DNA from: an uncultured Paracoccaceae bacterium | Lineage (GTDB): Bacteria > Pseudomonadota > Alphaproteobacteria > Rhodobacterales > Rhodobacteraceae | Direction of reading: 5' to 3' | Assembly (NCBI GenBank): GCA_937916485.1 | Contig: CALFSV010000342.1 | Coordinates: forward strand, 33,288-97,287 | DNA length: 64,000 nucleotides | Shown: piece after piece, positions 25,148 through 34,641 of the stretch | Numbering within the stretch: position 1 is the stretch's first letter | Layout of the letters: every line of letters begins with the position of its first letter | The notes under the pieces: model-generated | What the model saw: the letters and a program-made list of their open reading frames with translations, nothing else | Database searches by the model: none | Told to the model about the DNA's origin: nothing | Program-made: the position numbers and the translations under genes

Positions 25148-26300
25148 GGGGGACGGTGTCGGCGAGACGGCCCGTCATGGCATAGGTCCCGTCCAGCACT
25201 AGCAGGTCGGACAGGCTTCGCCCGACAGGCGAGGCAAGGGCATCCGCCCCGATCAGCCGGGCCGGAACCGTGATCGCCATCCTGAGCGCTTCGGCAGGTG
25301 AGATGCCGATCACGTTGATCAATCGGTGCACGCCTTCGGCCATGGTGACATGGGCGCCTGCAAGACTGCCTTCGGCATTGATCAGGCGGCCTTCGCTGAG
25401 CCGGATTTCCTGACCGTAAAGCTCAAACCGGTCCGGCCCACCCACTGTGGGCATGGCGTCGGAGACCAGGAACATGTGGTCGGCCACCGGCCGGGCGCGG
25501 ATGGACAGGGCCAGCATATCGTCATGGACGTGGTGGCCGTCGCAGATAAACCCAAGATAGGCGTCCGAATTGATCGCAGCCCCCACCGCACCCGGCGCGC
25601 GGTTCAGCATCGGAGGCATGGCATTGTGCAGATGGGTGACCGACCGCGCCCCTTCGGCCAAAGCGGCCTTCATCTGGTCGCTGGTCGCATCGGTATGGCC
25701 CAGCGACACCACGGCCCCCATGCGGACGAGGCTGGCGATCTGGCCGGGGGCCACGGCCTCTGGGGCGAGGGTGATCAGGACAGGCACCCCGGCGGCGCGC
25801 AACCTGCCCACGACGTCCATCGTGCGGCTGTCCAGAGGGCGGATGAAATCGGCGCAATGGGTGCCTTTGCGGGCCAGCACGATATGCGGCCCCTCGATGT
25901 GCAGCCCCAGAACGCCGGGTGTCGGCCATAGGGCCATGACCGCGGCGGCGGCGGCGTCCAACACCTCTGGCCGGTCGGTGATCACCGTGGGCAGCAAAGC
26001 CATGGTGCCAAAGCGGCGGTGTGCGGCAAGGATCGTCCGGATCCCCGCCGGGGTCGGCTGATAGTTCAATAGCGCCCCACCGCCGCCGTTGACCTGAAGG
26101 TCGATGAACCCGGGCGCTAGCGTCCCTGCCACAGGTTCTTGCCGGTCCTGCGGTGAAAGCTTGGCACGCGGCGTGATCCTGACGCTCTGCCCATCTTCGA
26201 CAAGGAGGGCGGCGTCGCTTAGCAGGGTCTCGCCATCAAAAAGCTGATCGGGGCAAAGCCAGTATCGCGACGGGCCGGTCAGGACGGAAGGTTCAGTCAT
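25140..26300 (-). CDS. nagA: N-acetylglucosamine-6-phosphate deacetylase
   Basis: This 386-residue amidohydrolase-fold enzyme converts N-acetylglucosamine 6-phosphate to glucosamine 6-phosphate and acetate. Motifs: PGFIDLQVNGGGG (63-75), HIEGPH (metal ligand E136), SLGHTDA (H202), HLHNAM (H223, H225), DGHHV (H256) and the catalytic Asp D281 in VSDAMPTVGG. Length is typical. ATG at 26300 is preferred to a TTG one codon upstream. It overlaps the kinase gene by 8 bp. The kinase supplies its substrate, and the SIS deaminase gene upstream consumes the product. Confidence 0.93.
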   Translation of the reverse strand: MTEPSVLTGPSRYWLCPDQLFDGETLLSDAALLVEDGQSVRITPRAKLSPQDRQEPVAGTLAPGFIDLQVNGGGGALLNYQPTPAGIRTILAAHRRFGTMALLPTVITDRPEVLDAAAAAVMALWPTPGVLGLHIEGPHIVLARKGTHCADFIRPLDSRTMDVVGRLRAAGVPVLITLAPEAVAPGQIASLVRMGAVVSLGHTDATSDQMKAALAEGARSVTHLHNAMPPMLNRAPGAVGAAINSDAYLGFICDGHHVHDDMLALSIRARPVADHMFLVSDAMPTVGGPDRFELYGQEIRLSEGRLINAEGSLAGAHVTMAEGVHRLINVIGISPAEALRMAITVPARLIGADALASPVGRSLSDLLVLDGTYAMTGRLADTVPHA

Positions 26301-27204
26301 CAACGCTCTCCCGATAGGCGGCGAAGGCAGCCCCTCTGGCCCCGCTGCTGTCGCCGCCCTGCGCCAGAGCTAGCCGGGGAGCCGGCTTGCCAAGGACAAG
26401 GACCTTTTCCAGATACCTCTCCAGATCCGGGACGAGGTCAGGGATATGGGTCAGGCCCCCGGCCAGTACGACGATATCGGGGTCTACAACAAGGGTCAGC
26501 GTGTGCAGAAGCTCGGCCGTCAGCTTGCACCAGATGTCCCAGACCTGTGCGGCACCGCTATCCGTTCCGCGGCCGGCCCCGATGGCCTCGGGGGTCCAAT
26601 CCTGCCCTGTCACTGTCTTGGCGAGCCGGGACAGACCGGGGCCCGCGACATAGGTTTCAAAGCACCCCATGCGCCCGCAACCGCACTGTTGGACGGGCAG
26701 GGCGTATTCCTGAACCAGATGGGCCGAGGCCGCGAAATGCCCGAATTCGCCGCCCACGCCCAAGGGGCCGGGCAACAGGGTGCTGTCAAAGGCGATCCCG
26801 CCGCCGACGCCGGTTCCAAGGATCAGCGACACGACACAGCGATGCCCCTGGCCTGCGCCAAAGACAGCCTCGGACAGGGCCATGGCGCGGCAATCGTTCA
26901 GCCAGGTGATTGGCCTGCCAAGGGCGGCGGCCACGTCGCGGGGCAGGGGGCGGCCGGTGGCCGAAAGGTTGGCGGTGATGGCAAGCCCCGTCCGGGGGTC
27001 CACCAAACCGGCCGCCCCGATGCCGATGGGCAAAGGGTGGCCCGCTTCTGCATCCATCCAGCGGGCCTGATCGGCAATGGCGGTAACGAGGGCCTCGTAG
27101 TCCTGCGGGGTCGGAACGCGGTGGCGGGCAGACAGGGTCCAGTCGGCGGCAAAGCCCTGAACCTCGATCTTGGTCCCGCCAATGTCGATCCCGGCGGCGA
27201 TCAT
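26293..27204 (-). CDS. ROK-family sugar kinase, probable N-acetylglucosamine kinase
   Basis: This 303-residue ROK kinase has an N-terminal phosphate loop GIDIGGTK (5-12), catalytic D104 (WLNDC), a GEFGH sugar/zinc segment (E153, H156) and the zinc cluster CGCGRMGC (174-181). The set fits the NagK/NanK branch. Between nagA and agaS-like genes it most likely phosphorylates imported N-acetylglucosamine (or N-acetylgalactosamine) released by the GH20 enzyme. The ATGA overlap with the upstream SIS gene implies translational coupling. Confidence 0.88.
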   Translation of the reverse strand: MIAAGIDIGGTKIEVQGFAADWTLSARHRVPTPQDYEALVTAIADQARWMDAEAGHPLPIGIGAAGLVDPRTGLAITANLSATGRPLPRDVAAALGRPITWLNDCRAMALSEAVFGAGQGHRCVVSLILGTGVGGGIAFDSTLLPGPLGVGGEFGHFAASAHLVQEYALPVQQCGCGRMGCFETYVAGPGLSRLAKTVTGQDWTPEAIGAGRGTDSGAAQVWDIWCKLTAELLHTLTLVVDPDIVVLAGGLTHIPDLVPDLERYLEKVLVLGKPAPRLALAQGGDSSGARGAAFAAYRESVDD

Positions 27205-28274
27205 GCTGAGACCGGATGCAGCCGCACGCCAGAGACCACCCGGCTAAGCGTGCCCCGCCCTGCAAAGGGGTCGTCAACATTCAGGCCAAGGGCGTCGGAC
27301 CAAAGCACCCCGGCAACCTGCGCGGCTGCAATGCTGACAGGGGCGTGCCAGACCGGGCCATAGGGCATGGCAAAGTCGATGTCGCCCCCGGGCCCGATGG
27401 TCCGGACCGTTGCGCCAGGGAACTGGCTGCGCAATTCCTCGACCAGATCGCTTTCATAGGCGGCGGCATGCGGATCGGGCGAGGTAAAGAGGGTGATCTG
27501 CGTGCCATCCGTCACGAAGGACTTGGGCCCGTGCCGAAACCCAAGGGTGCTGTCCCAAAGGGCGGGGATGCGGCCTGCCGAAAGCTCCATCACCTTCAGG
27601 GCTGCTTCGCGGGCGGCGAAGGCCATGGGCCCTGTCCCAAGGTAGACCGCTCGGGCCGGTGGCGCACCTGCGGTCGCGGCGTACCTGGGCAAGAGCGTGC
27701 CAAGCTGGTCTGCCAGGTAGGTCATCCGATGTTCGAAATCCGCCCGCTCCCCAAAGATTGACAGGGCCGTCAGCAGCATCGTCGAAAAGCTCGAGGTCAT
27801 CGCAAAGCCGGCATCATGCGTGGTTTCAGGCAAGACAATCGTCTTGCTGTTACCCGAGGGGCTGGGTCGTTGTGCCAAAGCCCCATTCGGATTGCAGGTG
27901 ATGTGCAGACGGGGGGCCGAAGGGGCTAGAACGTCCAGAGCGTCAAGTGTTCCGACGCTTTCGGTGCTGTCCCCGGACCGACCGAAACTGACGACAAGCG
28001 GAGAGGTGCCCCGAAGATAGGCCTGGGGCCGGCTGACCAGATCCGTACTTGGCACGGAGCGCAGCCTGACAGGGCTGTCGGTCAGCCCCGCCTCAAGAAT
28101 GTCGCCGATATAGGCCGATGTGCCAGCACCGCAGAACCAGACCTCGCGGACCGGCAAGCTGCCGATCCAGAGGCGGTAGGGGGCCGGTTCAAAGCGCTGG
28201 CCCCACTCCCTCCAGATTTCGGGTTGGGCGTTCAGTTCGCGCCAGGTGGCCCAGGTGTTGAGGCTATTGGTCAT
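27201..28274 (-). CDS. agaS: AgaS-like SIS-domain sugar-phosphate deaminase/isomerase
   Basis: This 357-residue protein has two SIS domains, with GAGTSAYIGD (49-58) and SFGRSGDSTES in the first and LGTGPMAFAAREAALKVMELSAG at the start of the second. The last stretch and FRHGPKSFV are characteristic of AgaS, the galactosamine-6-phosphate deaminase/isomerase. With a second SIS enzyme next door, the operon could handle both glucosamine and galactosamine 6-phosphates. It overlaps both neighbours by four bases. Substrate specificity is inferred from family resemblance. Confidence 0.8.
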   Translation of the reverse strand: MTNSLNTWATWRELNAQPEIWREWGQRFEPAPYRLWIGSLPVREVWFCGAGTSAYIGDILEAGLTDSPVRLRSVPSTDLVSRPQAYLRGTSPLVVSFGRSGDSTESVGTLDALDVLAPSAPRLHITCNPNGALAQRPSPSGNSKTIVLPETTHDAGFAMTSSFSTMLLTALSIFGERADFEHRMTYLADQLGTLLPRYAATAGAPPARAVYLGTGPMAFAAREAALKVMELSAGRIPALWDSTLGFRHGPKSFVTDGTQITLFTSPDPHAAAYESDLVEELRSQFPGATVRTIGPGGDIDFAMPYGPVWHAPVSIAAAQVAGVLWSDALGLNVDDPFAGRGTLSRVVSGVRLHPVSA

Positions 28275-29287
28275 GTTGTCTGCGTCACCTTGGACAAGGC
28301 CTTGGGGCTGTCGGGGTCATGCCCCAGTGCCAAGGCGGTGGCAAGGATGACGGGATAGACCAGCGCCAGCAGGTAGGCGGCAGCAGCGGCCGGGGTCAAC
28401 GGACCGACGCCAAGGTCCGACGGGCTGATCCGCCAGACATCGCATCCCGTCGCCTTCAGCCGTGCTTCGGCCTGGTCAAGGCTGTCGCGGGCAATTTCGG
28501 CCCCCGTATCAAGGATCAGGACCATCATCGGGTTCGTGGCAAGCTGCAGGGGGCCGTGGATGACCTCAGACGCGCTGTATGCCTCGGCATGCAGGGCGCA
28601 GCATTCCTTGAGCTTGAGGGCGGTTTCCTGCGCGGCGCCATAGCCGGTGTCCCGCCCGATCACGTAGACATGGTTGGCGCGCAAAAGGGCGGCGCGGATT
28701 TGGTCTGCCTTGGGGTGAGCCGACGGTGCCGCCGTCAGCGCGGCGACAGAGGCCCGCGTGCGCGCGGCATAGGCCGGGACAAGCGCCGACATCAGCGCCA
28801 TGCCCGCCGCGACCGACCCGATGACCGACTTGGTGGCTGGGACGGCCAGCTCTGGCCCTGCACCAATGGGGATTGTCACCTGCGCGGCCCCCTCGACCGG
28901 CGAGGCAGGCGTGTTGGTGATCGCCAGCACCGCCGCCCCTGCCAACCGGGCGCCTTTGGCCGAGCGGACAAGGTCCTCGCTTGCCCCGGATTGCGAGACG
29001 ACAAGGGCTGCAGCCCTGTCAAGCTTGACCCCCGCGCCAATGGAAAAGACCGATGGGGGGAGGGAGGTGACCGGCAGGCCCAGCTCGCGCATCAACTCAT
29101 AGCTCAGGATATTGGCCGCCGCGTCCGAGGACCCGCGGGCAATTGTATAGATCGCATTGATCCCCGACAGGTCCAGCGGCGTGAGCGCCGCGCTGATGTC
29201 TTTTGCGGCGGTGGTGCAAAACACGCCGAGCGCCTCTGCGCTTTCGCTTGCCATCAGGTGGCCGGGGCGCTTGGTGGTGGTCAACAT
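28271..29287 (-). CDS. GlmS-like SIS-domain deaminase (NagB-II type glucosamine-6-phosphate deaminase)
   Basis: This is a 338-residue protein that corresponds to the isomerase half of GlmS without the glutaminase domain. SIS motifs are ARGSSDAAANI and VVSQSGASEDLVRSAKG; the second domain shows IGRDTGYGAAQETALKLKE and SEVIHGP. Stand-alone proteins of this kind act as NagB-II deaminases, giving fructose 6-phosphate and ammonia. No classical NagB is present in the window, which supports that role. The start overlaps the Gfo/Idh stop by 7 bp. Confidence 0.83.
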   Translation of the reverse strand: MLTTTKRPGHLMASESAEALGVFCTTAAKDISAALTPLDLSGINAIYTIARGSSDAAANILSYELMRELGLPVTSLPPSVFSIGAGVKLDRAAALVVSQSGASEDLVRSAKGARLAGAAVLAITNTPASPVEGAAQVTIPIGAGPELAVPATKSVIGSVAAGMALMSALVPAYAARTRASVAALTAAPSAHPKADQIRAALLRANHVYVIGRDTGYGAAQETALKLKECCALHAEAYSASEVIHGPLQLATNPMMVLILDTGAEIARDSLDQAEARLKATGCDVWRISPSDLGVGPLTPAAAAAYLLALVYPVILATALALGHDPDSPKALSKVTQTT

Positions 29288-30420
29288 CCCCGAAGCCCAA
29301 ATCTGTCGAATTCGGCCCAGGTGGCCCGAAGGTCAACCATGCCGCCGTTTATCCGCGCCTCGTCCAGCGCCATCGCGACAAGCCCGGCTTCGAGCGCATC
29401 GACAACACCAACTGGCAGGCTGTCGGTCTCGCCCCGCAGGAAGGCCGCGATATCGGCGACCATCATGTGATCGGCCCCGTAGTGGGCGGACATCCGGGCC
29501 GGCTCGCCCTTGGTATAATCGTGATCGGCCAGGATCGTTCCGTCCCGCGCCGTTGCCTTGAGATACCCGTGGACAAAATCGCCCTCTGCCATCCCCTTGG
29601 CCCCCATGATGCAAAACCGGCGGTGTTCGTCGGGCACATTGAGGTTTGTGTGAAACGCGAGGCTTGCCCCGGTTTCATAGTGCAGGATCGCGGTCTGGTA
29701 ATCGATGATGTCGCCGTCCGAATGGAACGGATCGTCCACGCTTTCCCAGACTGAGGGCTTGCGATGCATGATCTCCATCTCGGTGTTCGAGGTGGGGGCA
29801 TGTTCAGGGACAAAGCTCTTGCGTCCCCCAAAGCTTGCGACCCGGTCAGGGCGTGAGCCTGTGACCATGTTGTAGACATCCAGATCATGGCAGCACTTTT
29901 CCAACATGAAGCCACCGCTCCACCGTACCATCCGGCGCCAGTCACGCATGAAGAAGGCACCGTGATAGGGGCCGATATGTTCGTTCGCCTCAAGCGACAC
30001 GATGGGGCCAAGGGCGCCAAGAACCGCCCGCAGGTCGACCATGTGCTGCGAATAGCGTAGGACAAGGCCGACCATCACCTGATTGGTGCCATGTTCGGCC
30101 AGAAGGGCGGCCAGTTCCATCGTCTCTTCGCGGGTCACCACGACCGGCTTCTCGGTAAAGATGCGGACGCCTGCGGCAAGACCGGCCTTGATATGGTCAA
30201 GGTGGAACGCATTCGGCGAGCCGACGAAGAAAAGGTCGGGCTTGGTCTTTTCCAACATCTCCTCGACCCCGTCATAGTGGGGAACATCCTCCCCGATCCG
30301 GGCAAGATGGGTGGGTTGGGGGTCAAAGTAGCCCACGAATTCGATCTCGGGCATCGCCTCTTTCAGCAAGGACAGGACATGCCCGGCGCGCAGGCCAATA
30401 CCGGCGGTGACAACCTTCAT
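29281..30420 (-). CDS. Gfo/Idh/MocA-family oxidoreductase in the amino-sugar operon
   Basis: This 379-residue NAD(P)-dependent oxidoreductase has a modified glycine loop (TAGIGLRAGHVL, 6-17) and TEKPVVV with the conserved Lys-Pro. GGFMLEKCCHDLDVYNM follows, where the catalytic His is kept within HDLD. ATG at 30420 lies 1 bp beyond the ATPase stop; the longer frame into the ATPase is not used. A possible job is oxidation or epimerisation of an N-acetylamino sugar before or after deacetylation, but no substrate can be assigned. Confidence 0.85.
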   Translation of the reverse strand: MKVVTAGIGLRAGHVLSLLKEAMPEIEFVGYFDPQPTHLARIGEDVPHYDGVEEMLEKTKPDLFFVGSPNAFHLDHIKAGLAAGVRIFTEKPVVVTREETMELAALLAEHGTNQVMVGLVLRYSQHMVDLRAVLGALGPIVSLEANEHIGPYHGAFFMRDWRRMVRWSGGFMLEKCCHDLDVYNMVTGSRPDRVASFGGRKSFVPEHAPTSNTEMEIMHRKPSVWESVDDPFHSDGDIIDYQTAILHYETGASLAFHTNLNVPDEHRRFCIMGAKGMAEGDFVHGYLKATARDGTILADHDYTKGEPARMSAHYGADHMMVADIAAFLRGETDSLPVGVVDALEAGLVAMALDEARINGGMVDLRATWAEFDRFGLRGC

Positions 30421-30421
30421 C

Positions 30422-31522
30422 TCAGGCCACCAGTCCGGGGGCGGCCTGACGGCGTAGGACCCGGCCATTGGCGTCAAACACATGGCAGGCGGCAGGATCG
30501 ACGGTCAGGTGGACGGTTTCGCCCTCTCTCACCGGGGCATTGCCTGACAGCGAGGCCCGGAAAGCGGTGCCGTCGCCGATTGAGCCATAGGTGATCGAGG
30601 CCCCGCCCAACCGTTCGAGGACGCGGATGGACACCTCAAGGCCCTCTGTGCCCAGATCAACATCCTCGGGGCGGATGCCAACCTCGACCTTGCTGCCGAC
30701 ATGGGCGGTGGTCGCTTCGACCGGGATGGTCATCGTGTGGCCTCCGGCCAGTGCTACCACCGGGCCGGCAGACGTCATTTCCTTGATGGTGCCGGGGACG
30801 AGGTTCATGTTGGGCTGCCCGATAAAGCTGGCCACGAATTTCGTGGCCGGGTGGTGGTATAGTTCCATCGGCGTGCCGAATTGTTCGACCTTACCGCCGT
30901 TCAGCACAACGATCCGGTCGGCCATTGTCATCGCCTCAACCTGATCGTGGGTGACATAGACCATGGTGGCGTCCAGCTCGCGGTGCAGTTGCGACAGCTC
31001 GACCCGCATGTCGCCCCGCAGGGCGGCGTCGAGGTTCGACAAGGGTTCGTCGAACAGGAAGACCTTGGGGTTGCGCACGATGCTGCGCCCGATGGCAACA
31101 CGCTGGCGCTGCCCGCCTGAAAGTTGGCCGGGCTTCAGTTTCAGCTTGTCCGTCAACTGCAGGATCTCGGCGGCCTTGGCGACGCGGGCGTTTAGCTCGG
31201 TCGGTTGCAACTTCTGGACCCGCAGAGGGAAAGCGATGTTCTCGAATACGGTGAGGTGCGGATAAAGGGCGTAGGACTGGAACACCATCGAGATGCCCCT
31301 GTCGACCGGATGGGCGGTGCTGACATCCTGCCCATCGATCACGATCTGCCCGGTCGTCGCCTCTTCCAGCCCGGCGATGATGCGCAAAAGGGTGGACTTG
31401 CCGCAGCCGGACGGGCCGACGAAAACGACGAATTCCCTGTCCCGGATGGCAAGATCAATGTCGTGGAGCACTTTGGCCGTTCCAAAGGACTTGTTGATAG
31501 CTTTCAGGTCGAGCGTCGCCAT
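30422..31522 (-). CDS. Sugar ABC transporter ATPase (UgpC/MsmX-like, CUT1)
   Basis: This 366-residue ATPase has Walker A GPSGCGKST, Q-loop VFQSYALYPHLTV, signature LSGGQRQR, Walker B VFLFDEPLSNLDA and the H-loop THDQ. The C-terminal third is the TOBE/OB regulatory domain of MalK-type proteins (EVGIRPEDVDL). It energises the two permeases listed below. It follows the binding-protein gene after a 90-bp spacer with a hairpin. Confidence 0.94.
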   Translation of the reverse strand: MATLDLKAINKSFGTAKVLHDIDLAIRDREFVVFVGPSGCGKSTLLRIIAGLEEATTGQIVIDGQDVSTAHPVDRGISMVFQSYALYPHLTVFENIAFPLRVQKLQPTELNARVAKAAEILQLTDKLKLKPGQLSGGQRQRVAIGRSIVRNPKVFLFDEPLSNLDAALRGDMRVELSQLHRELDATMVYVTHDQVEAMTMADRIVVLNGGKVEQFGTPMELYHHPATKFVASFIGQPNMNLVPGTIKEMTSAGPVVALAGGHTMTIPVEATTAHVGSKVEVGIRPEDVDLGTEGLEVSIRVLERLGGASITYGSIGDGTAFRASLSGNAPVREGETVHLTVDPAACHVFDANGRVLRRQAAPGLVA

Positions 31523-31565
31523 GACGAACGTGTCCTTTCGACAAAGATCGTGTGGGAAAAGGGGG

Positions 31566-31595
31566 TGCGGGTGGCCGCAAAGGCAGCCACCCGCG
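31566..31595 (-). terminator. Intercistronic hairpin between the binding protein and ATPase genes
   Basis: A perfect 9-bp stem GCGGGTGGC/GCCACCCGC (31567-31575 with 31586-31594) has a 10-base loop, just downstream of the binding-protein stop. There is no clear T-run. It probably stabilises or attenuates the operon mRNA. Confidence 0.55.
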
Positions 31596-31612
31596 ATTAG
31601 GCCAATCGGCCC

Positions 31613-32827
31613 TTAGAGTGCGTCGTCCAGCTCTTCACCGGCGATGGTCACCAGGTTGTCGACGGTATCATCCTGAAGGATGATGCCCTGCACCATGTTG
31701 GTGAACACTGACTGAAGCGATTTGAAGTCTTCGACCAGCGGCTCGGGTCCGCCGGTTGCGATGCCCTGGACAAAGTTCGGCCAGACGTCGCCCTGGGTAT
31801 AGTAGGGGTCCGCCACGCCCATCGCGACGTAGTCAAGGATGGGTGTCAGGCCCCAGGAGGAGTCCAGATCGTACTGGCTGTCGCCCGAGGTGATGCGCTG
31901 GGCCAGTTCCTGTGCCAGTTCCTCATGTCCCGAGCCTTTGAACACCACGATGGAGTCGGTGATCAGGATCGTTCCGCTTTCGCCCGAAGGACCATGCGGG
32001 ACGGGGGCCACCAACTGGTTGATGCTTTCGTTATGCTGGCCGTAGCCCCAGGGCCCGGACACATACATGGCGATCTGGCCGTCGTTGAACAGGTCCTTGA
32101 GCTGGTCACGCTCCCACGCGGTGGGGCCGTCCTGCGCCACAGCGACGAGGCTGCCGTAGAATTCCAGCGTTTCGCGGGTCTGCTGGCTGTCGAGCATGTT
32201 CTCGCCGGTTGCCGGGTCGATCACCACACCGCCGTTCGAGTAGAGGTAGTTCAGGAACTGGTGCATCGTGTTGTCGAAGTCTTTGCCGGCAAGGCCGACG
32301 CCTGCGGCATCGGTGTTGTCGACCACGCCTTGCGCCATGGCATACATGTCGTCCCAGGTGGCGGGCGCTTCACAGGCCTGGCCCGAGGCTTCGACAATAT
32401 CGCAGTTGATGTAGAGCGCCTTGGTCGAGAAGGCATGCGGGTAGCCCCAGGAGGTGCCTTCGATGGTCACGGTGTTCAGCACGCCGGGCTGATACATGGT
32501 GTTGGGGTCGATCTCGGCGGGGACGATCAGGTCGTTGTTGGCCAGCTGGCGCAGGGTCCGGCTGCCCATGTAGGCGATGGAGGGCGGGTCGCCCGCGGCG
32601 GCCAGCGTCAGCGACTTGTCCTGGCAGGTGCCCCACGGCACAGCTTCAAGGTTGACGGTGACGCCTTCGTGGTCAGCCACGAACTGGTCGACCACGGCCT
32701 GGTCCGCGGCGCGGACTTCACCACCGCACATGATAAAGTGCAGCTCGGTCGCGTGGCCTTCGGCCTGTGCCGACATGGCGGTGCCGGTCAGCAGCACGGC
32801 GCCCAGAGTAAGTTTGGTAAGTTGCAT
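31613..32827 (-). CDS. Sugar ABC transporter solute-binding protein (CUT1, SBP_bac_1)
   Basis: This 404-residue periplasmic binding protein has a signal peptide (MQLTKLTLGAVLLTGTAMSA then QA|EG near 22). The mature protein has the family-1 layout, with AAAGDPPSIAYMG near the first domain crossover, GIAMYVSGPWGYG-like sequence in the middle (here QIAMYVSGPWGYG) and DSIVVFKGSGHEE. In its setting (NagA, SIS deaminases, cytoplasmic GH20) it should bind N-acetylamino-sugar oligomers such as chitobiose. The ATG at 32827 follows GGGAGAC; an upstream in-frame Met lies in the permease gene region and is unlikely. Confidence 0.9.
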   Translation of the reverse strand: MQLTKLTLGAVLLTGTAMSAQAEGHATELHFIMCGGEVRAADQAVVDQFVADHEGVTVNLEAVPWGTCQDKSLTLAAAGDPPSIAYMGSRTLRQLANNDLIVPAEIDPNTMYQPGVLNTVTIEGTSWGYPHAFSTKALYINCDIVEASGQACEAPATWDDMYAMAQGVVDNTDAAGVGLAGKDFDNTMHQFLNYLYSNGGVVIDPATGENMLDSQQTRETLEFYGSLVAVAQDGPTAWERDQLKDLFNDGQIAMYVSGPWGYGQHNESINQLVAPVPHGPSGESGTILITDSIVVFKGSGHEELAQELAQRITSGDSQYDLDSSWGLTPILDYVAMGVADPYYTQGDVWPNFVQGIATGGPEPLVEDFKSLQSVFTNMVQGIILQDDTVDNLVTIAGEELDDAL

Positions 32828-32858
32828 TTGGGTCGTCTCCCTTTTGGTTTTGCTAAGT

Positions 32859-33701
32859 TTATTCTTTGACTGCGCCGGCGGTGAGCCCGGCGACAAGGTA
32901 CTTCTGAAGGAACAGGAAGATCACCATGACGGGCAGGACACCCACCAAGGCAGCGGCCATCATCTCGTTCCAGGTCACCGACTGATAGCCGATGAATTCG
33001 TATAGTCCGGCTGGCAGAGGTTGCAGTTCGCGCTGTTGGTTGAACGTAATGGCGAACAGGAATTGCTGGGCATAGGCGCCGATGAACACGGCGACCCCGA
33101 CAACGATCAGCCCGGGCACGGCAAGCGGCAGGACAACCCGGCGCAGGGTGTACATCCGCGACGCCCCGTCGACATAGGCGGCCTCTTCCAGCTCGCGCGG
33201 GATCTTCTCAAGGTAGGACCGCAAAAGCCAGATGCCCGTTGGGATCAGGAAGGCCACCCCGGGCACGATCATCGCCCAATAGGTATTCAGCAGGCCAAGG
33301 GTCCGCAGAACCCGGTAAAGTGGGATCAGAAGCACTGCGCCGGTAAACATGTTGACGCCCAGAAAGATCGCCAGCGTCGCGTTCTTGAACGGAAAATCAA
33401 GCCGGGCGTAGGCGTAGGCCGCCGGGACCACAAAGACCATGGTGATCGCCGTGACAGATGTGGCGATAAAGATGGAGTTCAGGATGTAGCGCCCCAAGAG
33501 CGGCACCGTCACCCACATCTGTGAGTAGGCGTCAAAGCTGAAATCGTCGGACCAGAATTGGTAGGGGCTGCGGAACAGATGCTCCAGCGGTCGCAGGCTG
33601 GTCATGAACATCTCGAAGAACGGCAGCAGGATGAAGATCAGAAAGATGGTGATGGCAAAGTAGATGCCTGCCATCTGCAGCTTGGTATACCTGTCCATCA
33701 T
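32859..33701 (-). CDS. Sugar ABC transporter permease (MalG-like)
   Basis: This 280-residue inner-membrane permease has six predicted helices. It opens with MMDRYTKLQMAGIYFAIT and carries the EAA loop EEAAYVDGASRMYTLRRVVLPL, which contacts the ATPase, before the last two helices. Two adjacent Met codons are possible starts. It follows the partner permease after one base. Confidence 0.92.
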   Translation of the reverse strand: MMDRYTKLQMAGIYFAITIFLIFILLPFFEMFMTSLRPLEHLFRSPYQFWSDDFSFDAYSQMWVTVPLLGRYILNSIFIATSVTAITMVFVVPAAYAYARLDFPFKNATLAIFLGVNMFTGAVLLIPLYRVLRTLGLLNTYWAMIVPGVAFLIPTGIWLLRSYLEKIPRELEEAAYVDGASRMYTLRRVVLPLAVPGLIVVGVAVFIGAYAQQFLFAITFNQQRELQPLPAGLYEFIGYQSVTWNEMMAAALVGVLPVMVIFLFLQKYLVAGLTAGAVKE

Positions 33702-33702
33702 G

Positions 33703-34641
33703 TCACTTCACCCCGTAGTGCTTGTTCACCTTGTTCAGGAAGAACAGGTAGAAAAGTGAAAAGGTCGCCAGCAGCGCCACGATCACCACCGCCCGGGCCG
33801 CGCCTTCGCCGAACTTGAAGTTGCCGATGGCGGTTTTGTAGGTGTCCACGATCAGGGTCGTGGTGGCGCTGCGCGGTCCGCCCTCGGTCAGGATCCAGAT
33901 GATTTCAAAGCTGTTGAAGGTCCAGATCGCCGACAAAAGCGCCATTGAGACGATGACGGGCATGATCTGCGGGATGGTGATCCGCCGGAACCGATACCAC
34001 CGGCCCGCCCCGTCAACCCATGCCGCCTCATATAGATCGCGGCTGACGCCCTGCATGGCCGCCAGAAAGAACAGGGTGACCATGGGCGTTCCGACCCAGA
34101 CATCCGTCACGATGGCCGAATAGAAGGCCGAGTTCTTGTAGGCGAGGAATTCGAACGGCCCGTCGGTCAGGCCGATGGCCTGCGCCGTCCCGGACAGGAT
34201 CCCGAAGTATCCGTTGTAAAGCCACAACCAGCCGATACATCCGATCGCAATCGGGATGACCCACGGCGGCATGACCAGAACCCGAAACAGCCCTCGGCCC
34301 GGCACGGCAGCGTTCAGCAAAACTGCTCCGATCAACCCAAGGATCAACTTGAGGCTGACCGACAGGAACATCCAGTAGAAGGTGCGAATGATGGTGTCGT
34401 GAAATTTGCGGCTTTCCAGCAGGTCCTGGTAGTTGGCAAGGCCGACATACTGCTCGCCCCCCAGATCGGCCTCCATGAACGACAGTCGGATCGTCTCGGC
34501 CAGCGGCCATGCGACGATGACGGCGATGAACAACATGGCCGGGGCGACCAGAAGCCAGGCGAACCACGCCTCGGGCAGAACCTTGCGTCGGGTCCCCTCA
34601 ATGGCGCGCGTGGCGTCGGTCAGGTCCGTCATCTCAGCCAA
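33703..34641 (-). CDS. Sugar ABC transporter permease (MalF-like)
   Basis: This 312-residue permease is the first gene of the long minus-strand amino-sugar operon. Membrane helices begin with WFAWLLVAPAMLFIAVIVAW; the EAA loop is YEAAWVDGAGRWYRFRRITIP. The start is debatable: TTG at 34641 sits about 7 bases after a strong AGGGGGG site, while ATG at 34632 is too far from it. The TTG is therefore taken here. Upstream lies the shared AT-rich regulatory spacer. Confidence 0.9.
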   Translation of the reverse strand: MAEMTDLTDATRAIEGTRRKVLPEAWFAWLLVAPAMLFIAVIVAWPLAETIRLSFMEADLGGEQYVGLANYQDLLESRKFHDTIIRTFYWMFLSVSLKLILGLIGAVLLNAAVPGRGLFRVLVMPPWVIPIAIGCIGWLWLYNGYFGILSGTAQAIGLTDGPFEFLAYKNSAFYSAIVTDVWVGTPMVTLFFLAAMQGVSRDLYEAAWVDGAGRWYRFRRITIPQIMPVIVSMALLSAIWTFNSFEIIWILTEGGPRSATTTLIVDTYKTAIGNFKFGEGAARAVVIVALLATFSLFYLFFLNKVNKHYGVK